Below are positions 9,969 to 18,917 of a stretch of 47,332 nucleotides of DNA, piece by piece. The position numbers and the translations under genes were made by a program. The stretch comes from Barthelona sp. PAP020 (Eukaryota; Metamonada: BaSk clade). Each line of letters opens with the position of its first letter. The first letter of the stretch is position 1. The DNA is taken from contig JARQWU010000054.1 of assembly GCA_040182905.1 (NCBI GenBank), positions 1-47,332 of the forward strand. The letters run 5' to 3'. The notes beneath the pieces were generated by a model that saw only the letters and a list, made by a program, of their open reading frames with translations, was not told the DNA's origin and did no database searches.

Positions 9969-10466
9969 ATGGGGTTTGTACTCGGAGACACAATTAATTT
10001 GAACGAAATTTCAGAAATTGAAGGAACGAAACCACATTTTCATTTGGGACCCAGTAAAAGAAGATTAAAAACACCAATTAGATCAACAAAATCCAGAACT
10101 CAAAACAGACATTTTTCAAAACATTTTCAAAACTCAACCAAAGAAATGAGCAAACCCGAAAAAAGGCATTTGTCTCCCATTGTATCAAAAAATGATGACA
10201 GTAGATTACGAGGTAAACGAGTTAATATGGAATCTTTTAAAAAAATTGAACCTTTGAAATTTGGCAAAAGAACCTTTTCCAACAAAAATTCGAAGAATAT
10301 GATTATTGAAAATTTCCACAGATTGGAAGAACCATTAGTTTGTAATCCAGGTGTATCTTCGGCCCGTGTTTATTCAACAAAGCGTGAAGATACAAATTTT
10401 ATGAGTTTCTTTTCCAACCCCAACACTGCAAGACAAAATGTATATTCTAGACATCAAAATAAATAA
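9969..10466 (+). CDS. Small basic protein, unknown
   Basis: A 165-residue protein with an ATG start and TAA stop. The first ~25 residues are mildly acidic (EISEIEG); the remainder is strongly basic, rich in Lys, Arg, Asn, Ser and His (GPSKRRLKTPIRSTKSR). No hydrophobic helix, finger or catalytic motif is visible. Length, an ATG start and a coding-like composition different from the flanks support a real gene. A nucleic-acid or microtubule-binding role would fit the charge but cannot be shown. The family is not recognised. Confidence 0.55.
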   Translation: MGFVLGDTINLNEISEIEGTKPHFHLGPSKRRLKTPIRSTKSRTQNRHFSKHFQNSTKEMSKPEKRHLSPIVSKNDDSRLRGKRVNMESFKKIEPLKFGKRTFSNKNSKNMIIENFHRLEEPLVCNPGVSSARVYSTKREDTNFMSFFSNPNTARQNVYSRHQNK

Positions 10467-11119
10467 AGGTTTCTTTGTTTTTTTTTTCTTTTTTGTTTTT
10501 CGATATCGAAGGAGTAATTTTGTGCACTAAATTGGAAGATTTCTTAAAATAAATGAGTCTTCAATCAAAATTTGAGCAATTTAATCAAGAATCAACAATT
10601 ACAAAACCAAAATGCAAATAGGTTGGGAATTTGGGTGTATTTCTGTTGGTATTGATTTATTGTGTTTCACCAAAAATTTACTTGACCTTTCGTTTGAATG
10701 TGATGATTTTCTTCATGAAGACTGAAAGAATGAGAATTAAGAATGAAAAAAAAATAAAAGATTTACAATAAATACACGTTTTCTTTCCTTGTTTAGACAT
10801 TCAATTGGAAGTAATAAATATGTTTCTGATTGGAAAAATAAAATGCTACAGAAAAATAGTCAATAGAAATACATGTGGTGGAGTGGGACATAATGGAACA
10901 AATTTGGAATAATTTTTAACAACACAATTATAACAGTTTTCAAGAATGGAATATCTTCAAACACAAACTTAGTCAATAACGTCAAATGTATGCCACAAAA
11001 GGTTGAAATCAACTAAAATGATGTTGATAGGTTGTGAAACAAAATATATACGGGTAATTATGAATTACAGAAGGGAAGACAACAATAGTGAAAAAGAACT
11101 TGGAAAAAATGAATCGCAT
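10467..11119. other. Convergent intergenic spacer, no gene seen
   Basis: This is 653 bp between the 3' ends of the small basic protein gene and the first WD40 gene. It begins with a T-rich run just after the stop codon. The rest is AT-rich with no recognisable gene. Confidence 0.5.
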
Positions 11120-12349
11120 TTAGTTTTGTTGACCATCATCACTTTCTTCATGTGGTTCATTCATAAACGAATACATATTACCACCATTGGCTTCGTTTAA
11201 GTCAACCAACTCCCAGCATGTATCAACAATCATGTTATATTCCTCTTCATTCATACAAATACCTGCAGATACCAATTTTCTAACAATTGCCATGTCCATA
11301 TTCATGGCAATAAGTTTAGACAACACATAACCCCTGTCTTTTGACAATTCAATGAGTTGCGGTTGAATTGAAGAATCATAACAACGAGTTATTGCAAAGA
11401 ATCTGATGGTATTATTTGCGCATCTTCCACACGCTAGTTGTATCTTATCAGGTGATATATTAAAAGAAAACCAATGAGTATCACAACCACAATAAACCTT
11501 TTGAATTTGTTGAAAACTATTAATATTGAATGAATGAATATAGCCATCACCAGACATTATAAGTAAAATGTCATGCGACAAAAAATGAATGGAAAATACA
11601 TATCCTTCCACCACAAATGTATGCAAAAGTGATCCAATGTCCATATTGTAAAGGTGCACTTTTTTTCGATCACAAACAGCAACGATTCTTTGAGTTGGAT
11701 GGAATTCTATGGCTTTAACATAATCATCCTGATTGAACGTACGAATAACAGAGAAATCATCAGAGTTAATCAATTTTGCAGTATTGTCCCAACTGCAGGT
11801 TAAAAGATTTTGAAAATCAGGTGAAAGTTGTACTTTCCAAATAACATGAACATGGACTCTACTTTCTAAGATAACTTCGCCATTATATACATTCCATTTC
11901 TTAAGACGTCCATCACCATCAGCTGCAACAATATAATTGGAACATTGGGAAAAACAAATGGAATATACATGAATATCTGTTTCCTCTGTATCACCGTTGC
12001 ACAACCCATTCAAAATGGAGAAATCCGGAAGTTTATAAATGATAATGAAATTATCTTCAGAACAAGTGGCCAACATTTGGCCATTTGGTGAAAATGCAAT
12101 ACCAAAAACCTGTCTTGAATGATTTGTCAAAGAACGTTGCAATTCTTTGGTTTCGGCATCGATCACATGAACACTACCATCACTACCACCAGTAATCACT
12201 AATTGTCTATCATCAATTGAATATTTACAATCATACACCCATTCATTAAGCACATTTCTAATTTCCTTCATGCTGCTTTCATCAATTCTCAAAGGAAGCA
12301 TATCATAAATAGTTTTCTCCCATAGTTCATCGTTTGATTCCACAGACAT
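11120..12349 (-). CDS. WD40-repeat protein, copy A
   Basis: Predicted 409 residues starting at MSVESNDELW (the frame upstream begins with TTG, so the ATG at 12349 is used). WD-type repeats run from about residue 45 to 305, with clear blades such as VFGIAFSPNGQMLATCSEDN and WKVQLSPDFQNLLTCSWDN, so it should form a beta-propeller for protein-protein contact. A conserved tail of ~100 residues follows the propeller (CGRCANNTIRFFAITRCYD...SDD). It is paralogous to the gene at 18918-20132: the propellers are perhaps half identical by eye, while the tails are almost identical even in DNA. The role and partners are unknown. It is probably part of a lineage-specific family. Confidence 0.82.
   Translation of the reverse strand: MSVESNDELWEKTIYDMLPLRIDESSMKEIRNVLNEWVYDCKYSIDDRQLVITGGSDGSVHVIDAETKELQRSLTNHSRQVFGIAFSPNGQMLATCSEDNFIIIYKLPDFSILNGLCNGDTEETDIHVYSICFSQCSNYIVAADGDGRLKKWNVYNGEVILESRVHVHVIWKVQLSPDFQNLLTCSWDNTAKLINSDDFSVIRTFNQDDYVKAIEFHPTQRIVAVCDRKKVHLYNMDIGSLLHTFVVEGYVFSIHFLSHDILLIMSGDGYIHSFNINSFQQIQKVYCGCDTHWFSFNISPDKIQLACGRCANNTIRFFAITRCYDSSIQPQLIELSKDRGYVLSKLIAMNMDMAIVRKLVSAGICMNEEEYNMIVDTCWELVDLNEANGGNMYSFMNEPHEESDDGQQN
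11134..11461 (-). repeat. Inverted near-identical segment, left copy (WD40 tail)
   Basis: This segment pairs in inverted orientation with 19800-20127 (positions sum to 31261). By direct comparison there are four mismatches over about 327 bp, and 231 bp (11211-11441 against 19820-20050) are identical. Outside the tract the two genes diverge abruptly. Confidence 0.9.
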
Positions 12350-13175
12350 ATGCAAATTATAAATAAAAATAGAAATATGTCAAATGATTGCAATTAAGAG
12401 GTTTTAGATCTTTTCACCAAAGTTCCTTCATTTTAAAGAGTTCAAATGCTAAAAAATGGCTAATTTGAAGTTTTTGCAAGAAATTTGCTGTAAAACATTT
12501 TGTTATTTTATGAAAAAGGACAAACAACAAATGAATAACTCCAAAAAATCTATTGTTTATGAAATACCAATTCAAATTTTATTTTCAAACAGTGGGCAAA
12601 TGAACAATTTTTTAAAGGATCAAATCGAATTTAAACTTGATTTATTCGGCATAACAAGACCCCAAAACATAAATTGTTCAAACATTTGCCAGGTGGACAA
12701 TTCTTTGGCACTTGATTTCATTATTCATCATCACTTTCATCATTTCCTTCAAAAATTAATGCCTTGAAGTTCATTTTTGGTACACAAGGAATGTGTCATT
12801 TGTAAATTAGCATTTTTTCATTTTACAATTTGGGTTTTTGCAAATGGCTATATTTCTTCTTGTTGAAATGTACATTTTATTGTTAATATAAAAGTGGATA
12901 ATGTGTTTCATTTTGCAAATTTCAAATGAGTTCTTCAACAGAAATATCACAAAAAAAAGGTCAATATTTTACCAAATTCTTTTGAAAGACCACAAAATGA
13001 TCTGAATTAAAAGAACAAACAGTTCTTTTTACAAATTTTTAATGAGTTCAAAAGTTTTGTGTTGTTTCAAGTTTTAAATGTATCAAAATCAAAAATATGA
13101 GTTATTGAAGCATAAAGAAAAAAAAAACCATATGTAAATGATATGTGTTTGAGAATTTATCCCATGATGTCAGCT
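12350..13175. other. Intergenic region between WD40 copy A and the transporter
   Basis: About 826 bp, containing the promoter of WD40 copy A and the 3' flank of the transporter gene. Besides one weak rightward frame (12456-12767), a tiny leftward frame at 12721-12774 ends in an acidic NDESDDE tail. It vaguely recalls the acidic end of the WD40 proteins. No RNA gene was recognised. Confidence 0.4.
12456..12767 (+). CDS. Doubtful small ORF, 103 aa
   Basis: It has an ATG start and TGA stop. The product is Cys/Asn/Phe-rich, with a His-rich end (IIHHHFHHF) that comes from a low-complexity TCATCA-type stretch. No motif or family was recognised. It lies 106 bp from the divergent WD40 copy A start. 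A chance frame in AT-rich sequence is at least as likely as a gene. Confidence 0.18.
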   Translation: MANLKFLQEICCKTFCYFMKKDKQQMNNSKKSIVYEIPIQILFSNSGQMNNFLKDQIEFKLDLFGITRPQNINCSNICQVDNSLALDFIIHHHFHHFLQKLMP

Positions 13176-14630
13176 TTAATCTTGTTGATCTGTTAAGGGA
13201 TCAGGAGTTGGTCGATCATTTTCGTTTTCTGAAGCAGGACCAACAGCAACAGTTACTAATTGTTTCAAGTCATTATTTTCACTCGCTGAACTTTGAATTA
13301 TAATTGGAGTGGAAAGCAAAATGAAGAAACCACACACAAACAATCCAGCTGCATAAATCAATGCTGCTTGTCTGGAAAAAATCTTGGTAATAACTGAGAA
13401 CAAAAAAGTCCAAAATGAACTCAATCTGAAGAACAAACCCCAAAAACCAAAAATTTGCGTTACATGCTCTTTAGGAGCCATTAAACCAACTATTGTTCTT
13501 GAAGATGATTGAATAGAACCTATACCCATTCCAGCAAATAAAGAAATGATATAGAACAATATTTTTTTATCCACTGCCAAAAATTGAGAAAGATTGTCAA
13601 TAAAAGCTATGCTTAAAATAGCTACAGTCCACAATATAATGGTAGAAAGCACGATTCTCTTTGAACCAAACTTTTGTTCCAACCAACCAAACAACAAAGC
13701 TCCTCCTGCAGCACTAAATTGTAGAATTAAGAAGAATATTACAATTTCACCAGATGTTAATATATCATCAGCAAAAATACCGACAAACTTTACAACTACA
13801 TCTACACCTCCCATATAAAACAAAAATGCAACAAAAAATCTGAACAAACACCTGTTTTCTCTCACCAAAGTACCAGCTTTTTTTAAATCTTGAAATCCAG
13901 CTCTCAATAAGGTACCTATACTGGCATTTTCAAATCCAGGTTTGGCTGGTTGATGTGAACGGACAACCAATAAAGTAGGCAATGATGACAACATGAAAAA
14001 TACACCAATCGCAACACACGATATTCTTTGCTGCCATATATAATCTGAAAGTTGTGTCTGTTCATCAGCTGAAACAATAAACAAATTAACTAATAGAGCC
14101 AACAAACCACCCATATAACCAAAACCCCATCCAAGACCAGAAATAATGGATAAGTTGTTTTCATTTGCTAAATCAGGTAAAAAGGAAGAATTAAACACTT
14201 CCGATAGCAAAAAACCAGCATATGATAAAGCAATGCATAACACTGCCCAAAAAGCATTTCCAGGTTCTGCAAAATACAGCAAACAACAGAAAAAGCAGCA
14301 GAAAAATGTACTGACCGTCAAATACTTATGTTTTTCAGGTCTGTAATCACAAACAGCACCTACATATGGCGATAAAATTAAAGCAATAACATTTGCTAAA
14401 GTGGTACTAATTCCCCACCACAAATCACCAGAACCATCTGCATTTCCCACAATGTATTTAGAAAATATTGGTGCGTAAATTGCAGTAATAATAACAGTAA
14501 TATAACTGGAATTGGCAAAATCAAACATCATCCAACTAAATATTTCACATTTAGTTGTTTCATGAACATTCAAATCATTGATTTGACCTACTTTATCTAA
14601 AGTAGGTTCAACTTTTTCATTTTCATTCAT
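13176..14630 (-). CDS. MFS transporter, Atg22/UMF1-like
   Basis: Predicted 484 residues from the ATG at 14630 (MNENEKVEPT). A longer frame starting at 14666 would add a hydrophobic MRTRVVLLLF stretch that is less likely. There are about 12 hydrophobic helices. The first helix carries FSWMMFDFANSSY, the W-x-x-x-D-x-A-N-S signature of the Atg22/UMF1 family, and the loop after helix 2 has GAVCDYRPEKHKY, the MFS loop 2-3 type. The second half holds GGALLFGWLEQKFGSKR. Family members are vacuolar or lysosomal amino-acid effluxers (Atg22) or related uniporters. The C-terminal ~35 residues are polar and acidic. It diverges from the C2-like membrane protein gene. Confidence 0.82.
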   Translation of the reverse strand: MNENEKVEPTLDKVGQINDLNVHETTKCEIFSWMMFDFANSSYITVIITAIYAPIFSKYIVGNADGSGDLWWGISTTLANVIALILSPYVGAVCDYRPEKHKYLTVSTFFCCFFCCLLYFAEPGNAFWAVLCIALSYAGFLLSEVFNSSFLPDLANENNLSIISGLGWGFGYMGGLLALLVNLFIVSADEQTQLSDYIWQQRISCVAIGVFFMLSSLPTLLVVRSHQPAKPGFENASIGTLLRAGFQDLKKAGTLVRENRCLFRFFVAFLFYMGGVDVVVKFVGIFADDILTSGEIVIFFLILQFSAAGGALLFGWLEQKFGSKRIVLSTIILWTVAILSIAFIDNLSQFLAVDKKILFYIISLFAGMGIGSIQSSSRTIVGLMAPKEHVTQIFGFWGLFFRLSSFWTFLFSVITKIFSRQAALIYAAGLFVCGFFILLSTPIIIQSSASENNDLKQLVTVAVGPASENENDRPTPDPLTDQQD

Positions 14631-14970
14631 ATTAATAAATAACAATAAAACAACCCTAGTTCGCATTTAAAAATAGAACGCATATTTGTGAAAACTACCT
14701 TGGAAAAATATTTTTTTTATTAAACTAGGCTTTCTTTTCCTTTTATTATCAAAACTTTGAGAAATTCAATTTCAAGGAATGATTGTTTGTTTCCTCTTTC
14801 TTTTTTTTTTTTTTTTTGGAAAACACCTTTATTTTTATCATAAAATACAAAAAGCAATTCTTCACAATGAAAACTTTTGTTAAATGAAAAAGAAAACTAT
14901 TTATAGTCCAAAATGAAAAACCAAATTTTTTTTTTAATTGAATTATGGAATAATTTAATAAAAAGAAATT
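14631..14970. promoter_or_regulatory. Divergent promoter region, transporter / C2-like gene
   Basis: A 340 bp spacer between opposed starts. It has AGTTCGCATT (14659-14668), GAACGCAT (14676-14683) and a 17-base T-run (14801-14817). AGTTCGCATT recurs exactly in the VTT/DYNC2I1 divergent spacer (1013-1022). Function is inferred from position only. Confidence 0.35.
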
Positions 14971-17964
14971 ATGAATGCGAATTTAACGACAAAAACAGAT
15001 TTATTTGATGAAAAAACTGACAATTTTGAAGGAATTAAAGAAACGGAAAATCCATTGACTAGACAATCAGAAAAATATGTAGAAAATAGTTTTCAAAAGT
15101 TATCACAACTTGAAAAAAGTATGGAGACCATCACTGTCCCAAAATTAATTCAAAATTATGATATTGATGTCAGTGGAAAAAGTATAACTGTTGGTACTTT
15201 AGATAAAAAAGTATTTGAACCATATAAAAATGCTATGATTGAGAAACGTAAAAGGGACCTTGAGAGAATTGAAACTAATCATCTTAATGATATAAATTTG
15301 CTCACAAAAGCACGAAATCGTTCTATTAAAGAAGCAAAAGACTTTCATGAACAATCTAGAGCAAATTATACTGAAATTTCTTCGAAGCAAATTAATATGT
15401 TAGAAGATAGAAGAAAAGAGGTTAAAACAATGTTTAATCATGGGTTAAAAATGTCTTTAAATGATTTGGAGACACGAAAACAAGCAATAAAAAAGTATGT
15501 GGGTAAACCAAATTTAGAAACAGAACCATTAAGATCTTCAATAGAAGTGTCAAAGAATGTTGAACAACATGTCCGAATTGAATTAGTTGCTCTTGGTGGG
15601 CTGAGAAATTTGTTACCAAAAGGGCAATATTCAGTTGTTGTTTCATATTTAACAAGAATAGGTGGAATTCCATTACCTTGGAAAAATCCCAAAAACAATT
15701 TGAACAAAAAGAGAACAAAGAAAAATTACTGTTGTGCTTCTTATGGGTTTCATCATGATGGCGATTCTAAAACTGTATTGACAGCTGTAAGTACAAAGCC
15801 AATGTTCATTGAATTACCGCCTTCTAAAAAAATATCTCCAGTTACCGTTTATTTGTTTGAATTGGTTTTATTAAGAGGTAGACAGAGTCCAACTGATATG
15901 ACTGTTGGTTGGGGAATATTACCTGCAACTTCAATTAGTCTTCAAGCCAATTATGGTAATTTTCGAATTCCTCTGTTGAAAGGCCCCGTAGATGGAAAAA
16001 TCACATTACATTCTCAATTTCGAGAGAGATTATGTGATATCAAGGCAGATTATTGGTTAGGAAATTTGTACGCTTCTTTGACCCCTTTTGTTGATAAAGA
16101 TAGTAAAATTCATGCTAAAATCAGCAAATATTTGAGTTTGAGATCAAAGATGTTTGGTATTGAGAATCGTTCTGTGGACGATCTGCTGGCGACACGTTTA
16201 GAATTTGCTGATGAAGATATGTTGTTTACTGCTAGACCAACGCTTCGTCAAGAAGCAAATTCAATAGAACAAAAGAAGAAAACACCAAAAAAAGAAAATG
16301 AAAAAAAAGAGCAAGAATTTGAAAAAGAGGAAATTAATGAGGAATTGATTGTATCACTAAGTGTTACCACAAATCCAAATCTTCCACCACCAGTTTTCGA
16401 TCATTTTGAAGAAGTGGAAAATATTTTCGAAGAAAAAGATGAAAATGTTTCTGAATTACTTGTTGATAGTGAAGAGAAAAGAAAATCATTAATAGATATG
16501 TCTGAACATGATATTTTAATGAGTGCTTTAGAAGATGCTATGAATGAGGATTCAAACAGTGGAAAAATTTCAATTCCAATTTTGGATTTAGAAAATTTGA
16601 AGGACAAAGAAAAAGATAAAGTTATTGAAGGTGAAGTTATTGTTGATGATAATGGAGAGGATGAGGGAGATACTTTGGATCTGTTAGGTGATTTTAATCC
16701 GAATGATTTTGTGATAGAAATTCCTCCTACTAAAGAAACTCTGCAAAAATCTATGAGCTATAAAATTAAATTAGTTTCTAGAACTGTTCTACAAGATTTT
16801 GGATTTGATAAGTTACTTTCATGGAGATTCTTATCGGCAATTTTGTTATTTTGTGCTACTTTTTTCATTCGTAATTATCTCCATGGATTCGCTCAACTTT
16901 TTCTTTTATCCAAGCATAAAATATCAGTTTATTCAGTAGATATTGCTTGGTTAAAATGTTTAATCAGTTATGAAAGTCTTCCTTTGCAAGCTTTTATTAT
17001 TATACAGATACTTATTGCTCCTTTCATTTTACAATTCATTTTATTCATTATTTTAGCAATATGTAGTGCCTTGCTACAAAGTACAACAAAGATAGTAATT
17101 CCTGAAGTTGTGAGTAACCTTTTTGCCATGGTTGGTATTCAATCATTCTTAGATCCATTATATCATTTTTTAACCACGAAAATCTATGGATTCAATGATG
17201 AATATCAAGATCTATTGAGATTACCACTTTGGTTCAATTATCATGAAAATTCACCAATATTTGGAATTTTAGTTGATGTTGTTTTCATATTACTTTCGTG
17301 TTCTCTCAGTATTATGTGTATCTATTATTATTTATTGTATGTGCATACTAATGGTAGAACATCTGATATTTATCATAGATTGACAGATCAAAATGGTTAT
17401 TTTTTTGGTCCTATTGATGTTGAAATCACACTGAGAGAATTCAGAGAAATAATGAGGAAAACATTAAATTATCGAGGGGTAAATAAAAAGAGTAATGCAC
17501 ATATTATTAGAACAATTGAAATTTCTACTTCTAATATTGAGAAAAAATCATCACATTCACAAGGCAAAAAAACTTCAGCAAACGAAAAAATAATACTGGA
17601 TTCAAATAACTCAATTCAAGATATTGATAATGTTATTAAAAATTTAATTGAAAGTGCAGATTTGTCTATTCCTATTCAAAATGTTCCAATCATCACAATC
17701 ACTGTATATAATGTACATTTTAAATATCAGAAGAAAAATGGCAGAACAATAAGGTCAAAACTATTTTCAAATGTCCACAGAAGTTTTAAACGTTTGCCTC
17801 ATGGTGCTATTACTGAAGATTTTGTGGGATTTCAGATTGATAAATATTTATCTCGTTCATCTAAGCTTACCAATGACATCTATATACCTGATTTACCTGT
17901 ATTACACAAAGAATTAGCTCCATTAGATTTGATGAAGTCTGTTGTATCTGAAAGCAAAATTTAA
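14971..17964 (+). CDS. Large C2-like, coiled-coil membrane protein, unknown function
   Basis: A 997-residue protein, ATG to TAA. In order: a charged coiled coil (about 75-165); a beta-rich block (about 195-370) reading like a C2 domain (VRIELVALGGLRNLLPKGQY, ending with WLGNLYASLTP), including GWGILPATSISLQ and FRIPLLKGPVDG; a Lys/Glu-rich linker with strongly acidic patches (about 420-600); and three long hydrophobic segments (about 616-640, 670-702, 762-792). The last segment, rich in Tyr, precedes a cytosolic-type C-terminal region of ~200 residues. C2 domains bind membranes or proteins, sometimes with calcium; no clear set of calcium-binding aspartates was seen, so calcium binding is doubtful. 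The architecture looks like a conserved protist membrane protein of unknown role. I do not recognise an animal orthologue. Confidence 0.72.
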   Translation: MNANLTTKTDLFDEKTDNFEGIKETENPLTRQSEKYVENSFQKLSQLEKSMETITVPKLIQNYDIDVSGKSITVGTLDKKVFEPYKNAMIEKRKRDLERIETNHLNDINLLTKARNRSIKEAKDFHEQSRANYTEISSKQINMLEDRRKEVKTMFNHGLKMSLNDLETRKQAIKKYVGKPNLETEPLRSSIEVSKNVEQHVRIELVALGGLRNLLPKGQYSVVVSYLTRIGGIPLPWKNPKNNLNKKRTKKNYCCASYGFHHDGDSKTVLTAVSTKPMFIELPPSKKISPVTVYLFELVLLRGRQSPTDMTVGWGILPATSISLQANYGNFRIPLLKGPVDGKITLHSQFRERLCDIKADYWLGNLYASLTPFVDKDSKIHAKISKYLSLRSKMFGIENRSVDDLLATRLEFADEDMLFTARPTLRQEANSIEQKKKTPKKENEKKEQEFEKEEINEELIVSLSVTTNPNLPPPVFDHFEEVENIFEEKDENVSELLVDSEEKRKSLIDMSEHDILMSALEDAMNEDSNSGKISIPILDLENLKDKEKDKVIEGEVIVDDNGEDEGDTLDLLGDFNPNDFVIEIPPTKETLQKSMSYKIKLVSRTVLQDFGFDKLLSWRFLSAILLFCATFFIRNYLHGFAQLFLLSKHKISVYSVDIAWLKCLISYESLPLQAFIIIQILIAPFILQFILFIILAICSALLQSTTKIVIPEVVSNLFAMVGIQSFLDPLYHFLTTKIYGFNDEYQDLLRLPLWFNYHENSPIFGILVDVVFILLSCSLSIMCIYYYLLYVHTNGRTSDIYHRLTDQNGYFFGPIDVEITLREFREIMRKTLNYRGVNKKSNAHIIRTIEISTSNIEKKSSHSQGKKTSANEKIILDSNNSIQDIDNVIKNLIESADLSIPIQNVPIITITVYNVHFKYQKKNGRTIRSKLFSNVHRSFKRLPHGAITEDFVGFQIDKYLSRSSKLTNDIYIPDLPVLHKELAPLDLMKSVVSESKI

Positions 17965-18917
17965 GGTTCAATTTAAGAATTTTTTGTTTTTTTGTAAATA
18001 TAAAACATCTTTTTTCTTTAAATGTCTCAAAGTTTTCCAAATTTGAGATAAACCTGGTCAAACAACAAAAAAACTAAGAGCTTTATTTTCTTTAGATGAT
18101 TTCATCAGAAAAGAACTTCTCCAAATCACCTCAATTGATTAAATTATTGTTTTCAAGCCATTTTACAAACAAAATTTTGTGTCGAAGTCAGTGTAACATA
18201 AAATCAATTCAGGAATCATAATTTTTCGATTTCATTCCATGACAAAAACCTGTAAGTTGCTTTTTAGAAATTTTATCTTCTGAGAAATCTATTTGCAGAA
18301 AAAAATTAAGGGAGAAATCATGGTAAAAATCGGTAAAAAAGGTATGTTTTTGGTGAACGCAATTCTGCACACCAAATATCAGTGATTCTTTGAATAATTG
18401 TAATTAGGGTTTAAGTATTGTAATAGAAAACCAATGTAAAAATACAATAGTCAAAATTTCTAAAACACATCACATGAATCATTTAAAAAATTGGAATATT
18501 GGGGTCAACAACAACATGAATCAAAATTTATTGGTATAAAAGTCTCAAAACATAAATACATAAGCCAGTCCATTAAATATATAGTCCAAAATGGACAAAA
18601 AGGTGGATAATATTGGAATTGGAAAAATGGACAATGTCACCAAAAACAAAAATGAAAGAGAAAAAAAAACCCAAATTCACCAATAAAACAGCATTAATTT
18701 CCGAGATGAATGCTTCAACATGATAAAATAAAAAAAAAATCTTTCAGTCAATTCTTTGTCAACCAAAAAGAACCAAAATAAACATGATATGAACGGTTTC
18801 TACTTTATTCAATGTGCAAAGTTGGATCTTTCTATTGATGAATTGGAATAATTCTAAAAATTTCAAGTTTTAAACCTTCTTTTGACCATTTTTCAATATT
18901 TCACTGCTTTTTTTTAT
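17965..18917. other. Long intergenic region upstream of WD40 copy B
   Basis: This is 953 bp of AT-rich sequence with several short stops in all frames. It includes TATAGTCCAAAATG near 18578-18591, which also occurs at about 14900 upstream of the C2-like gene. No RNA gene or convincing frame was seen. It should contain the promoter of WD40 copy B. Confidence 0.45.

Noticed and set aside
11003-11200. Rightward small frame antisense to the end of WD40 copy A
   Set aside because: Part of it is the complement of the WD40 tail, and the same antisense frame appears opposite copy B, as expected from the repeat.
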